A stretch of DNA of 64,000 nt, taken from the NCBI RefSeq assembly GCF_030908385.1, contig NZ_CP133091.1, positions 965,501 to 1,029,500 of the forward strand, read 5' to 3'. The stretch comes from Mangrovimonas sp. YM274 (GTDB taxonomy: Bacteria > Bacteroidota > Bacteroidia > Flavobacteriales > Flavobacteriaceae). Below are positions 18,621 to 27,371 of the stretch, one piece after another; position 1 is the stretch's first letter, and the number at the start of each line of letters is the position of its first letter. The notes beneath the pieces were generated by a model that saw only the letters and a program-made list of their open reading frames with translations, ran no database searches and was not told where the DNA came from. A program made the position numbers and the translations under genes.

Positions 18621-19844
18621 ATGAATATCCAACTCCGTAAATCGGTTGTTGATCAAACGTCGAGTGTTACCATTACAGGGTCTAAGAGCGAATCCAATAG
18701 GCTGCTATTATTGCAAGCCTTATTTCCTGAAATATCAATAGAAAATTTATCGGAATCTGATGATTCCAAGGTGATGCAAAAAGCTTTGGAATCTCATTCC
18801 AAAATTATTGATATCCATCATGCTGGTACTGCCATGCGCTTTCTTACGGCCTATTTCGCGACTAAAGAAAGCAGTGAAGTGGTGTTAACGGGTTCAGCAA
18901 GAATGAAGGAACGTCCCATTCAAGTGTTGGTGGATGCTTTGAATACCTTAGGTGCTGATATTACTTATTTGGAAACAGAAGGTTGCCCTCCTTTAAAAAT
19001 CAAAGGCCAAAAGCTAACCAAATCCAAAGTGAGTTTAAAGGCTAATGTAAGTAGTCAATATATTTCAGCCTTGTTACTTATAGCTCCAAAATTGGAAAAT
19101 GGTTTGGAGTTAACTTTGGAAGGAACCATTACTTCGGTACCTTACATAAAAATGACCTTGGACTTACTAAATCAAATTGGTGTAGACACCAAATTTGAAG
19201 GCAACCTTATTACAGTCGCTCCAAAAACATCCCCTTTAAATACAACAAACTTGACTGTGGAATCCGATTGGTCTTCGGCATCTTATTTCTATAGCATAGT
19301 GGCCTTGAGTGCCCTTGGTACAGAAATTAAATTGTCTTCTTACAAAGAACATTCGCTACAAGGGGATTCTGTTCTTGCTGAGATTTATTCGCAATTTGGA
19401 GTAACTACGACCTATGAAGAAAACGAGATTATTCTAAGAAAAGAATCTCAGAATCTTGAACTAAAACAATTCAATTTAGTCAATGCACCCGATATTGCAC
19501 AAACTATTGCCGTTACCTGTCTAGGTTTGGGAATTGGGTGTGAGCTAACGGGACTTCACACCTTGAAAATTAAGGAAACCGATAGGTTGGTGGCATTAAA
19601 AAATGAAATGGAGAAATTTGGGGCAGAGGTGGAAATCACTAATGATTCTTTAAAATTGTTTCCAGTTTCAAATTTAAAATCAAATCCTGCAGTGGCTACT
19701 TATAATGATCATAGAATGGCTATGGCCTTTGCGCCTTTAGCTCTAAAAACAGAGTTGCAGGTTGAAGATGCTATGGTGGTTTCAAAATCCTTTCCAACGT
19801 TTTGGGAGGACTTGGCGGCTATTGGATTTCAAATAAACCAATAA
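18621..19844 (+). CDS. aroA: 3-phosphoshikimate 1-carboxyvinyltransferase (EPSP synthase)
   Basis: The 407-residue enzyme has TGSKSESNRLLLL (PEP/shikimate-3-phosphate loop), HAGTAMRFLTAYFA (variant of the NAGTAxR motif with His for Asn), KIKETDRLVALKNEM and the C-terminal DHRMAMAFAPL. It makes 5-enolpyruvylshikimate-3-phosphate in the shikimate pathway, feeding the aromatic operon at 6-10 kb, from which it is separate. It is slightly shorter than the enteric enzyme (427). It sits between the MazG-like gene and queA, which has its own promoter. Confidence 0.93.
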   Translation: MNIQLRKSVVDQTSSVTITGSKSESNRLLLLQALFPEISIENLSESDDSKVMQKALESHSKIIDIHHAGTAMRFLTAYFATKESSEVVLTGSARMKERPIQVLVDALNTLGADITYLETEGCPPLKIKGQKLTKSKVSLKANVSSQYISALLLIAPKLENGLELTLEGTITSVPYIKMTLDLLNQIGVDTKFEGNLITVAPKTSPLNTTNLTVESDWSSASYFYSIVALSALGTEIKLSSYKEHSLQGDSVLAEIYSQFGVTTTYEENEIILRKESQNLELKQFNLVNAPDIAQTIAVTCLGLGIGCELTGLHTLKIKETDRLVALKNEMEKFGAEVEITNDSLKLFPVSNLKSNPAVATYNDHRMAMAFAPLALKTELQVEDAMVVSKSFPTFWEDLAAIGFQINQ

Positions 19845-19859
19845 TAATCTGCGATTTAC

Positions 19860-19891
19860 TTGACAACCCCTATCTTGAGATTGTATATTTG
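19860..19891 (+). promoter_or_regulatory. Promoter for queA
   Basis: TTG (19860-19862), a 21-base spacer and TATATTTG (19884-19891) fit the Bacteroidota consensus TTG-N17-23-TAnnTTTG exactly. Transcription should start about 17 bases before the ATG at 19915. Confidence 0.75.
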
Positions 19892-19914
19892 CCACTTCCC
19901 ATAAAATATAACAA

Positions 19915-20964
19915 ATGAAATTATCAAATTTTAACTTTAAACTTCCAGACGAATTATTGGCAGATCGTCCTTCGGACATTAGAGACGAAGCGCGATTGAT
20001 GGTTTTGAACAGAAAAGAGCAAACCATCGAGCACAAATTGTTTAAGGATGTTATTGATTACTTCGATGAAGGAGATGTGATGATCCTTAACAATACCAAA
20101 GTGTTCCCTGCAAGATTGTATGGAAATAAAGAAAAAACAGGAGCAAGAATTGAAGTATTCCTTTTAAGGGAATTGAATGAAGAGCAACGTCTTTGGGATG
20201 TTTTGGTAGATCCTGCAAGAAAAATAAGAATTGGTAACAAGCTGTATTTTGGTGATGACGAAACGTTGGTAGCAGAGGTTATTGACAACACCACTTCAAG
20301 AGGGAGAACTTTGCGTTTCCTTTATGATGGATCATATGCCGAATTTAGAAGTAAGCTTACTGAATTAGGAGAGACACCACTTCCTAAATACATAAAGAGA
20401 GACGTGGAGCCTGAAGATGAAGAGCGTTACCAAACCATTTTTGCAAAAAATGAAGGTGCTGTAGCAGCTCCAACGGCAGGACTACACTTCTCTAAGCACC
20501 TGTTGAAGCGTTTGGAAATTAAAGGTATAGAATTGCCAGAAATTACACTTCATGTCGGTTTGGGAACTTTTAACCCTGTTGAGGTGGAGGATTTATCTAA
20601 GCACAAAATGGATAGTGAAGAGGTAATAATTGATAAAGCGGCGGTTGATATCATTAACAAGGGAATTCATGATAAAAGACGCGTGTGTGCCGTAGGGACT
20701 ACTTCCATGAGAGCTATTGAAAGTTCAGTGTCTTCCAATGGAACGTTAAACGAGTTTGCAGGGTGGACCAATAAGTTCATTTTCCCTCCTTACGATTTTA
20801 GTATTGCCAACTGTATGATTACTAACTTCCACACGCCAAAATCTACGTTGTTAATGATGGTGTCTGCGTTTGCTGGTCATGATTTCATCAAAAAGGCTTA
20901 CGAAGAAGCAGTAAAAGAAGAATACAAGTTTTATACTTATGGAGATGCTATGTTGATTTTGTAA
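19915..20964 (+). CDS. queA: S-adenosylmethionine:tRNA ribosyltransferase-isomerase
   Basis: The 349-residue protein matches QueA end to end: [20 protein letters not shown] at the N-terminus, [10 protein letters not shown], the [14 protein letters not shown] motif and [10 protein letters not shown], then TTSMRAIES and [17 protein letters not shown]. It transfers the ribosyl part of AdoMet to preQ1 in tRNA to form epoxyqueuosine. A promoter lies 24 bases upstream and a strong terminator 31 bases downstream, so it is monocistronic. Confidence 0.96.
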   Translation: MKLSNFNFKLPDELLADRPSDIRDEARLMVLNRKEQTIEHKLFKDVIDYFDEGDVMILNNTKVFPARLYGNKEKTGARIEVFLLRELNEEQRLWDVLVDPARKIRIGNKLYFGDDETLVAEVIDNTTSRGRTLRFLYDGSYAEFRSKLTELGETPLPKYIKRDVEPEDEERYQTIFAKNEGAVAAPTAGLHFSKHLLKRLEIKGIELPEITLHVGLGTFNPVEVEDLSKHKMDSEEVIIDKAAVDIINKGIHDKRRVCAVGTTSMRAIESSVSSNGTLNEFAGWTNKFIFPPYDFSIANCMITNFHTPKSTLLMMVSAFAGHDFIKKAYEEAVKEEYKFYTYGDAMLIL

Positions 20965-20994
20965 TCAAAAAGCACATCTAAATATTATTATCTT

Positions 20995-21030
20995 AACAAG
21001 GCCTTGTAGATTTACAAGGCCTTGTTTTTT
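20995..21030 (+). terminator. Strong terminator after queA
   Basis: AACAAGGCCTTGTA (20995-21008) pairs perfectly with TACAAGGCCTTGTT (21013-21026) around the loop GATT, followed by T residues. Confidence 0.92.
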
Positions 21031-21091
21031 ATGAAATCCTAAGAATTCTATAATTCTAAATCGAAAAATCGTAAATCGATATTCCTTTCAC

Positions 21092-21099
21092 TATTTTTG
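21092..21099 (+). promoter_or_regulatory. Promoter -7 element for rlmN
   Basis: TATTTTTG matches TAnnTTTG and lies eight bases before the ATG at 21108, so the transcript should be almost leaderless. No convincing TTG is found at the expected -33 position. Confidence 0.55.
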
Positions 21100-21107
21100 C
21101 AGCATCT

Positions 21108-22148
21108 ATGGAAGTAAAAAAGAAAGACATACGAGCACTCACCAAAGAACAATTGCGAGATTTTTTTGTGGAGCAAGGTGATAAGGCATTTAGGGGAAAC
21201 CAAGTGTATGAATGGCTATGGAATAAAGGTGCTCATACATTTGAGGATATGACCAATATTTCCAAGGATACCCGATCTATGCTTCATGAAAATTTTGTGA
21301 TCAATCATGTGAAGGTGGACCAAATGCAGCGTAGTTCGGATGGCACCATTAAAAATGCGGTAAGATTGCATGACAGTTTGGTAGTAGAGTCGGTATTGAT
21401 TCCAACAGCAACCAGAACCACGGCTTGCGTGTCTTCGCAGGTAGGGTGTAGTTTGGATTGTAGGTTTTGTGCTACGGCTAGATTAAAGCGTATGCGTAAC
21501 TTAAATCCAGATGAAATTTTCGATCAGGTGGTGGCTATCGACAATGAAAGCAAACTTTATTTTGACAGACCTTTGAGTAATATTGTGTTTATGGGGATGG
21601 GAGAACCACTCATGAATTACAATAACGTGCTTAAGGCAATTGATAAAATCACGTCTCCAGAAGGATTGGGAATGTCCCCAAAACGGATTACCGTTTCTAC
21701 ATCGGGAGTGCCTAAAATGATCAAAAAAATGGCTGATGATGGAGTGAAATTTAAATTGGCCGTATCGCTGCACTCCGCCATTGATGAAGTACGTACTTCT
21801 ATAATGCCTTTTAACGCTACTTTTCCTTTGAGGGATCTTCGTGAAGCACTTGAATATTGGTATGCTAAAACCAAAAACAGAATTACTTATGAATATGTGG
21901 TGTGGCAAGGGATAAATGATTCCAAAAAGGATGCAGAGGCTTTGGTGCAGTTCTGCAAGTTTGCGCCAAGTAAGGTAAATTTAATTGAGTATAACCCTAT
22001 TGATGATGGAGAGTTCCAACAGGCCAATCCTAAAGCAATTGATATGTATGTGTCCCTATTGGAGGCTAATCATATTACGGTTACAGTTAGACGTTCAAGA
22101 GGTAAAGATATTGACGCGGCCTGTGGACAATTGGCAAATAAAAGTTAA
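21108..22148 (+). CDS. rlmN: 23S rRNA (A2503-C2) / tRNA (A37-C2) methyltransferase RlmN
   Basis: The 346-residue radical SAM enzyme has the CxxxCxxC cluster motif CSLDCRFC (Cys114, Cys118, Cys121), the GMGEPLMNYNNV loop, and VSTSGVPKMI. A late Cys in AACGQL near the C-terminus is the methyl-carrying cysteine. It methylates C2 of A2503 in 23S rRNA and A37 in some tRNAs. The length fits the family. It is preceded by its own -7 element and followed by a hairpin shared with the convergent T9SS gene. Confidence 0.96.
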   Translation: MEVKKKDIRALTKEQLRDFFVEQGDKAFRGNQVYEWLWNKGAHTFEDMTNISKDTRSMLHENFVINHVKVDQMQRSSDGTIKNAVRLHDSLVVESVLIPTATRTTACVSSQVGCSLDCRFCATARLKRMRNLNPDEIFDQVVAIDNESKLYFDRPLSNIVFMGMGEPLMNYNNVLKAIDKITSPEGLGMSPKRITVSTSGVPKMIKKMADDGVKFKLAVSLHSAIDEVRTSIMPFNATFPLRDLREALEYWYAKTKNRITYEYVVWQGINDSKKDAEALVQFCKFAPSKVNLIEYNPIDDGEFQQANPKAIDMYVSLLEANHITVTVRRSRGKDIDAACGQLANKS

Positions 22149-22149
22149 A

Positions 22150-22184
22150 CTAAGCTTCCCTTCAGCTTGAAAGGAAAAGCTTAG
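22150..22184. terminator. Hairpin between convergent rlmN and T9SS gene
   Basis: CTAAGCTT (22150-22157) pairs with AAGCTTAG (22177-22184), with further CTT/AAG pairing inside. There is no long T-run, but the place between two convergent genes suits a bidirectional terminator. Confidence 0.55.
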
Positions 22185-22192
22185 CGTTAAAC

Positions 22193-23455
22193 TTAATATT
22201 TTAAAATTCTAACGGTTTGAGTTTTACTATTCATCTGAATTTTTGCCAAATAAAGCCCTTCGGACAGGGAAGAAATTTCAACCGTTTCGCTTACTTGATC
22301 TAGAGGTTGATTTAATACTTTCTGACCAAAGAGATTATAGAACTCTATATTTTCAAAGGCTTCCGATGAAGATTCCAGTATTACAGATTGCGTATGCTTA
22401 TTGTAGGAATAAGAAAAGCTAGTTTGTGCTATATCCTCTACTCCTAAAATTGCCGATTCCAATGTTATTTCAAGCACTATTAAAATATCACTGTCAGCTG
22501 AACCTGTAGTGGCATGAAGCCCGAGATAGAAATCACCATCTGTGTCCGGTGTATAGGTAAGGGTGCTCGTGTAGGCTTGTGTAATTAGATCATTGCCCGA
22601 GGAGTCTCCTAATTCACCGCTTTGAGTGACACCGGTGATATTTCCCAAGGTAGATATTGGGTTGTTAGGGGACACATCACTTAAGGCAACGGCTTCTAGT
22701 GTTTCATTTGCTGTGCCGTTAAAATCTACTGCATTATAAACTATCGTAAAAGTATATTCTGTATTGGCAACTCCTGTAATGGCAGGTGAAATTAACCAGT
22801 CATCTTTTACATAATTTACATCCGGAGGAAAAATATTCAAAAAAGGATCGTCGGTTCCGTCACCGTCAAGATCGTTAGCACTATTGTAAGTCCATCCAAG
22901 GGCGTCGGCGTTATCATCCAATTTGTAAAAGCAATTAGAGAATTCTGTGTCTGTGGTTAAGTCGAGTGTATAGGGTAGGGAATTTCCAAAGTTGCAGCTA
23001 TACGAGTTTTGTGTTAACTCAAAGTCAAAACCAAGGGCACTCCAACGGTCGTCCCAAGCAATGTAATAGGTTTCACCTGAAATTACCGGGAAGGTTACTT
23101 CAGATAGATAGTTGCTACTACTAATGTCATCATTTGCAGCATAACAGGTTAATGATTCGCAACCCCCAATATAGATGTGAACTCGTGTGTCGTCACTATT
23201 TGTATCACCATCATTTTGGGGTAAATCAGTTGTAATTGTTACGGTGCCGTATGTGGTAGCTGTATAAGTATACCATTCGCCAGAAGTAGCACCTGTGCCA
23301 TTGACAGCACATATAATTGCAGGAACTTCAGATCCATCCACAGCAGCAACGCTATTTAGGCCTGTAACAGCTGTTCCTGCAGAAGCACAAGTGTTTTGTG
23401 AATTTCCCAAGTGATAAATCAAAAGGGAAATACATAAAAGTGTAATTTTTTTCAT
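22193..23455 (-). CDS. Secreted protein with T9SS type A sorting domain
   Basis: The 420-residue protein has a signal peptide (MKKITLLCISLLIYHLGNSQ), a beta-rich N-terminal region (about 25-140) resembling pre-peptidase or surface-adhesion sandwich domains, a second region with choice-of-anchor-like strands (EYTFTIVYNAVD), and a C-terminal sorting domain of about 75 residues ending in KTQTVRILKY with NLFGQKVLNQ and LSEGLYLAKI. This CTD directs export by the type IX system, which flavobacteria share with gliding. The passenger's function is unknown. A 229-base gap precedes it. Confidence 0.85.
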   Translation of the reverse strand: MKKITLLCISLLIYHLGNSQNTCASAGTAVTGLNSVAAVDGSEVPAIICAVNGTGATSGEWYTYTATTYGTVTITTDLPQNDGDTNSDDTRVHIYIGGCESLTCYAANDDISSSNYLSEVTFPVISGETYYIAWDDRWSALGFDFELTQNSYSCNFGNSLPYTLDLTTDTEFSNCFYKLDDNADALGWTYNSANDLDGDGTDDPFLNIFPPDVNYVKDDWLISPAITGVANTEYTFTIVYNAVDFNGTANETLEAVALSDVSPNNPISTLGNITGVTQSGELGDSSGNDLITQAYTSTLTYTPDTDGDFYLGLHATTGSADSDILIVLEITLESAILGVEDIAQTSFSYSYNKHTQSVILESSSEAFENIEFYNLFGQKVLNQPLDQVSETVEISSLSEGLYLAKIQMNSKTQTVRILKY

Positions 23456-23684
23456 AATGATTGAGTTTAAGTTGTTGATTTATAGCTGTGTAAAGCTTTA
23501 TAAAACTATCTATTTTTTTTGATAAATCCTATTTGGTTTGTATTTAATATGTTGAATTTCAAATTTTTATGATGTAGTCTTGGTTTGAGAACTCATTGTG
23601 TTGTCTAGATATTTTGCTATGAGATAAATATGACTTAACTTTTTTTAGTAGGTTTGTCATTACCTAAATGACTAAATTTTTCTG
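23456..23684. other. Divergent intergenic region, no gene
   Basis: These 229 bases separate the divergent T9SS-cargo and polyprenyl synthase genes. Apart from a TAGGTTTG (23649-23656) fitting a -7 element for the rightward gene, I see no RNA gene, repeat or conserved small frame. It is very AT-rich. Confidence 0.5.
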
Positions 23685-24662
23685 TTGAAAATAGTAGAGC
23701 AAATAAAGCAGCCCATCGCTTACGAAATGGACCTTTTTGAACAAAAGTTTCAATTGTCCATGTCTTCAAAAGTAGCCTTGCTCAATAGAATTACTACTTA
23801 TATTGTTAACAGAAAAGGGAAGCAAATGCGTCCCATGTTCGTGTTTTTGGTAGCAAAAATGGTCAACAATGGAGAGATTAGTGAGCGCACGTATCGCGGA
23901 GCTTCGGTTATTGAGTTGATTCATACCGCAACTTTGGTGCATGATGATGTGGTGGATGATAGTAACAGGCGTCGAGGCTTTTTCTCCGTCAATGCCCTTT
24001 GGAAAAACAAGATTGCTGTGTTGATTGGGGATTTTCTGCTATCTAAAGGTTTGTTGCTTTCCATTGATAATAATGATTTCGATTTGTTGAAAATCATTTC
24101 CGTAGCTGTTAGGGAGATGAGTGAAGGAGAGTTGTTGCAAATCGAAAAGGCCCGCCGACTGGACATCACCGAAGCTGTGTATTATGAAATCATTCGTCAG
24201 AAAACGGCAACCTTAATAGCAGCGTGCTGTAGTTTGGGAGCTGCTTCGGTAAAGCCAAATTCTCCAGAAGTGGAAACTATGCGTAAATTTGGAGAGCTGA
24301 TTGGGATGGCGTTCCAAATTAAGGACGATTTGTTTGATTATGGAGAAGATGCCATCGGGAAACCTACTGGTATCGATATCAAAGAGCAAAAAATGACCCT
24401 TCCGTTGATTCATGTACTTAATAAATGTGATAAGAAGGACAAAAAGTGGTTGATCAATTCCATAAAAAATCACAATAAGGACAAAAAGCGGGTTAAGGAA
24501 GTCATTACTTTTGTTAAAGATAATGGCGGTCTGGATTATGCCATCGCGAAAATGAAAGAGTTTCAAAAAGAAGCACTTACTTTGTTGGAAACTTATCCTG
24601 AATCTGAATTCAAAAGTTCACTGAAGCTTATGGTGAACTATGTAATTGACAGAAAAAAATAA
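23685..24662 (+). CDS. Polyprenyl synthetase (all-trans prenyl diphosphate synthase)
   Basis: This 325-residue enzyme has both Asp-rich motifs of the family: HDDVVDD (about 86-92) and the second KDDLFDYGED (about 212-221), plus GKQMRPMFVFLVAKM near the N-terminus. It condenses isopentenyl diphosphate with an allylic primer, probably to the octaprenyl-like chain for quinones. The start is TTG at 23685, since the first ATG (codon 15) would remove residues of the conserved N-terminal helix. It stands alone, 75 bases before the sigma factor gene. Confidence 0.9.
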   Translation: MKIVEQIKQPIAYEMDLFEQKFQLSMSSKVALLNRITTYIVNRKGKQMRPMFVFLVAKMVNNGEISERTYRGASVIELIHTATLVHDDVVDDSNRRRGFFSVNALWKNKIAVLIGDFLLSKGLLLSIDNNDFDLLKIISVAVREMSEGELLQIEKARRLDITEAVYYEIIRQKTATLIAACCSLGAASVKPNSPEVETMRKFGELIGMAFQIKDDLFDYGEDAIGKPTGIDIKEQKMTLPLIHVLNKCDKKDKKWLINSIKNHNKDKKRVKEVITFVKDNGGLDYAIAKMKEFQKEALTLLETYPESEFKSSLKLMVNYVIDRKK

Positions 24663-24736
24663 TTTTTTTCAACCTACAGGCAACCATTGGTTCAATAATT
24701 GCGTCTTTGTATATAAAGACCAACATCTTGTAGATT

Positions 24737-25300
24737 TTGAAAGTCATTCAACTGCATAAAAATACCAAAGAGCTTATCTCCAAAGCTGCGAAGGACAATC
24801 GCGAGGCGCAACATGTGCTTTATGAAATTCATGCGCCAAAGATGTTGAGTGTATGCCGGTATTACATCAAGGATGTGCAGGATGCGGAAGAAGTGATGTT
24901 GAATGGGTTTTTTAAAGCTTTTACCAACATTAAATCCTTTAAAAATGAAGGAAGTTTTGAAGGGTGGCTTCGGAGGATCATGGTGAGGGAAGCCATTTCT
25001 TTTCTTAGAAAACGAAAATCCTTGGAATTTCCTACAGAGGAACAAAGCATTCCTCAGGAACATGTGTACAATACAACTTCAGGACTTGAAGTAAATGACA
25101 TTCAGCAGCTCATTGATGAACTTCCAGAAGGATATAGAATGGTCTTTGTAATGTATGCTATTGAAGGGTACAAGCACAACGAAATAGCTAAGGAATTAGA
25201 GATTTCTGAGGGCACATCAAAATCGCAGTTGTTTAAGGCGAGACAGATGCTTCAGGAAAAATTGAACAGATTAAATAACACAAGTTATGGCGCCAATTAA
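24737..25300 (+). CDS. RNA polymerase sigma factor, sigma-70 ECF type
   Basis: The 187-residue protein has sigma region 2 (about 28-95, with DVQDAEEVMLNGFFKAF and EGWLRRIMVREAISFLRK) and region 4 (about 125-175, LPEGYRMVFVMYAIEGYKHN followed by a helix-turn-helix). The reading frame requires a TTG start at 24737; the first ATG would remove the first helix. It overlaps the next gene, a single-pass membrane protein, by 14 bases. This is the typical layout for an ECF sigma factor with a membrane regulator. The signal and regulon are unknown. Confidence 0.9.
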   Translation: MKVIQLHKNTKELISKAAKDNREAQHVLYEIHAPKMLSVCRYYIKDVQDAEEVMLNGFFKAFTNIKSFKNEGSFEGWLRRIMVREAISFLRKRKSLEFPTEEQSIPQEHVYNTTSGLEVNDIQQLIDELPEGYRMVFVMYAIEGYKHNEIAKELEISEGTSKSQLFKARQMLQEKLNRLNNTSYGAN

Positions 25301-26087
25301 GTTTGAAAATGACATAAAGGAGACCTTGGAGAAACGTGCCATCCAGCCGTCGCAAGCGTCTTGGGACAAGTTGTCCAGCCGTTTGGATGCAGAATCAGTT
25401 AAACATAAACACAGAAATAAAAGATTTTGGTGGATGGGCATTGCTGCCAGTTTCGTTGGGATCCTTTTGGTAGGCAGCCTATTCTTTAAAAGGGATGCGA
25501 TAAATATGGATGCACCAACAATTGTTGATGTTGAAGAAGAAATTACGCCGAAGGAAAAAGTAGAAACAAAGGTTGCAGTAACAGTACCAAAAGTTAAGGA
25601 AAGTGTATCTGTTAATAATGAAGAAGAAGTTAATAGAGATTTGATTAAATCTGAAATATCAAAATCGGAAACTGTAGCAAAGGTTACTAAAAGTGAGCTT
25701 CCTTCCGAAAAGAATAAATTGGAAAATTCCTTACCTTTAAACGAATCGGCTATAGAACAACATGTGGCAGTGGAAGACCATAAAGAATTTTCTGAAAATT
25801 TAGAACCACTGGATGTAAAGGTTCAGGATGTCGTGACTCAAATTACCGAACTGGCAGCCCAAAATACAGAGGTAACCGATCGAGAAATCGACTCCTTGTT
25901 ACAACTTGCGGAATTGGAAATTCAACAAAAAAAAATATATAATGAATCCACAAGAACGGTGGATGCCAATGCGCTCTTGGAGAGTGTGGAAATGGATTTA
26001 GAACACTCCTTTAGAGATAAAGTTTTTAAAGCCTTAAAAGAAAGTTACGTTACCGTGAAAACTGCAGTCACCCAACGTAATCAGTAA
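25287..26087 (+). CDS. Single-pass membrane protein, possible anti-sigma factor
   Basis: I do not recognise a named family. The 266-residue product has a 45-residue cytoplasmic N-terminus, one membrane segment (FWWMGIAASFVGILLVGSLF, about 46-66), and a long, low-complexity, Glu/Lys/Val-rich outer region predicted to be extended or coiled. It overlaps the ECF sigma gene by 14 bases and is followed by an outer-membrane protein gene. Gene order and topology suggest an anti-sigma-like partner, but there is no zinc-binding HxxxCxxC motif, so this is inference from context. Confidence 0.6.
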   Translation: MAPIKFENDIKETLEKRAIQPSQASWDKLSSRLDAESVKHKHRNKRFWWMGIAASFVGILLVGSLFFKRDAINMDAPTIVDVEEEITPKEKVETKVAVTVPKVKESVSVNNEEEVNRDLIKSEISKSETVAKVTKSELPSEKNKLENSLPLNESAIEQHVAVEDHKEFSENLEPLDVKVQDVVTQITELAAQNTEVTDREIDSLLQLAELEIQQKKIYNESTRTVDANALLESVEMDLEHSFRDKVFKALKESYVTVKTAVTQRNQ

Positions 26088-26178
26088 ATAGTCCCGTGAG
26101 GAAATTCAAATTGAAATATACTCGGGCCAAGTATATGGAGATTACATAAATTAAACATCAATTAAAAAACAAACAGTT

Positions 26179-27273
26179 ATGAATACCATTACAAAACATG
26201 TAGTGCTACTAATCCTATGTCTAAGTTTAAGCAACGTTTATGCACAGGATACCATTCCAAAAGCTGATAATAGCGTTAAAATAGAAGCTCTAAAAAAAGA
26301 AAAAACAGAAATTGAAAACCAGGAAAAGGAACTTTTGAAAGCCGAAGTCGAACGAATTAATCAGCGTCTTGATAACGGCGAAATTACACAGGAAGAAGCT
26401 AATCAACTCAAGAAGGAAGCAGCGCAAAAGCATGCTTTAAATATTGAAAATCGATTAGCAATCATTGACAATAAAATTGCGCTTTTAGAGCGAAATGAGG
26501 AATTGTGGTCTTCAGAAGATAAGGCAACTACTTTTGTGATGGAAATCGGAAAAGGAGCAGATGCAGACGAATATGACAGAGGTGTGATTTATATTGGAGA
26601 AAGGGCAGATTATAAATTAAAGCCTACTGTTTATGATAAACGTACCACTAGTGATTTAGTATTTGCCATTGGGTTTAACAACGCTATCATTGAAGGCGAA
26701 TCGTTCGGAGATTCTCCATATAAGTTTGGAGGTTCTGGTTTTGTTGAATTGGGTTATGCCTGGAAAACTAGAGTCTTTGAAAACTCTAATGCCGTTAGGC
26801 TTAAATACGGGTTTTCATTCCAGTGGAATAAATTAGACATTAAAGACAATATGTACTTTACTGAAACTAATGATGTAGTGGAGTTAACTGAGTTTCCTGA
26901 AGATGTTAGAAAATCAAAATTCAGAGTGACCAATTTGGTGTTTCCTGTTCATTTTGAATTTGGGCCATCCAAAAAAATTGAAAGAGATACCTATTTTAGA
27001 TACTCTACTTATAAAAAGTTCAAAATTGGAATTGGAGGCTATGCAGGTTTTAATTTGGAGTCTAAACAAAAAGTAAAATACAGAGTTGATGGGGACCGAG
27101 AAAAAGATAAATATAAAGGGTATAACGTTAATGAGTTGGTCTATGGGCTGAGTGGTTACCTGTCTTTTGGTAGTATTGGGTTGTATGCTAAGTATGATTT
27201 ATCACCAATTTTTAAAGATCAACCAGTAGATCAAAACAACATTTCCTTGGGTATTAGGTTTGATATGGATTAA
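26179..27273 (+). CDS. Outer-membrane beta-barrel protein with coiled-coil N-terminus
   Basis: The 364-residue protein has a signal peptide (cleavage near NVYAQD), a charged coiled-coil stretch (about 30-105, rich in Glu and Lys heptads), then alternating amphipathic strands (about 115-364) ending in SLGIRFDMD, as expected for an outer-membrane barrel. The function is not recognisable. It follows the sigma/membrane-protein pair after 91 bases containing a small hairpin, and may be a target or partner of that system. A terminator follows at 27292. Confidence 0.65.
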   Translation: MNTITKHVVLLILCLSLSNVYAQDTIPKADNSVKIEALKKEKTEIENQEKELLKAEVERINQRLDNGEITQEEANQLKKEAAQKHALNIENRLAIIDNKIALLERNEELWSSEDKATTFVMEIGKGADADEYDRGVIYIGERADYKLKPTVYDKRTTSDLVFAIGFNNAIIEGESFGDSPYKFGGSGFVELGYAWKTRVFENSNAVRLKYGFSFQWNKLDIKDNMYFTETNDVVELTEFPEDVRKSKFRVTNLVFPVHFEFGPSKKIERDTYFRYSTYKKFKIGIGGYAGFNLESKQKVKYRVDGDREKDKYKGYNVNELVYGLSGYLSFGSIGLYAKYDLSPIFKDQPVDQNNISLGIRFDMD

Positions 27274-27291
27274 AAGAAATCGACATAATTG

Positions 27292-27327
27292 AAAGCTTCG
27301 GTCATGCTTTGATCTGAGCTTTTTTTG
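27292..27327 (+). terminator. Terminator after the outer-membrane protein gene
   Basis: AAAGCTTCGGTCA (27292-27304) pairs with TGATCTGAGCTTT (27310-27322) with one mismatch and some G-U pairs, followed by seven T residues. Confidence 0.75.
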
Positions 27328-27371
27328 TTTGTAATAATGTCCTAAATTTACCTTTTCAAAAACGCATTCAT

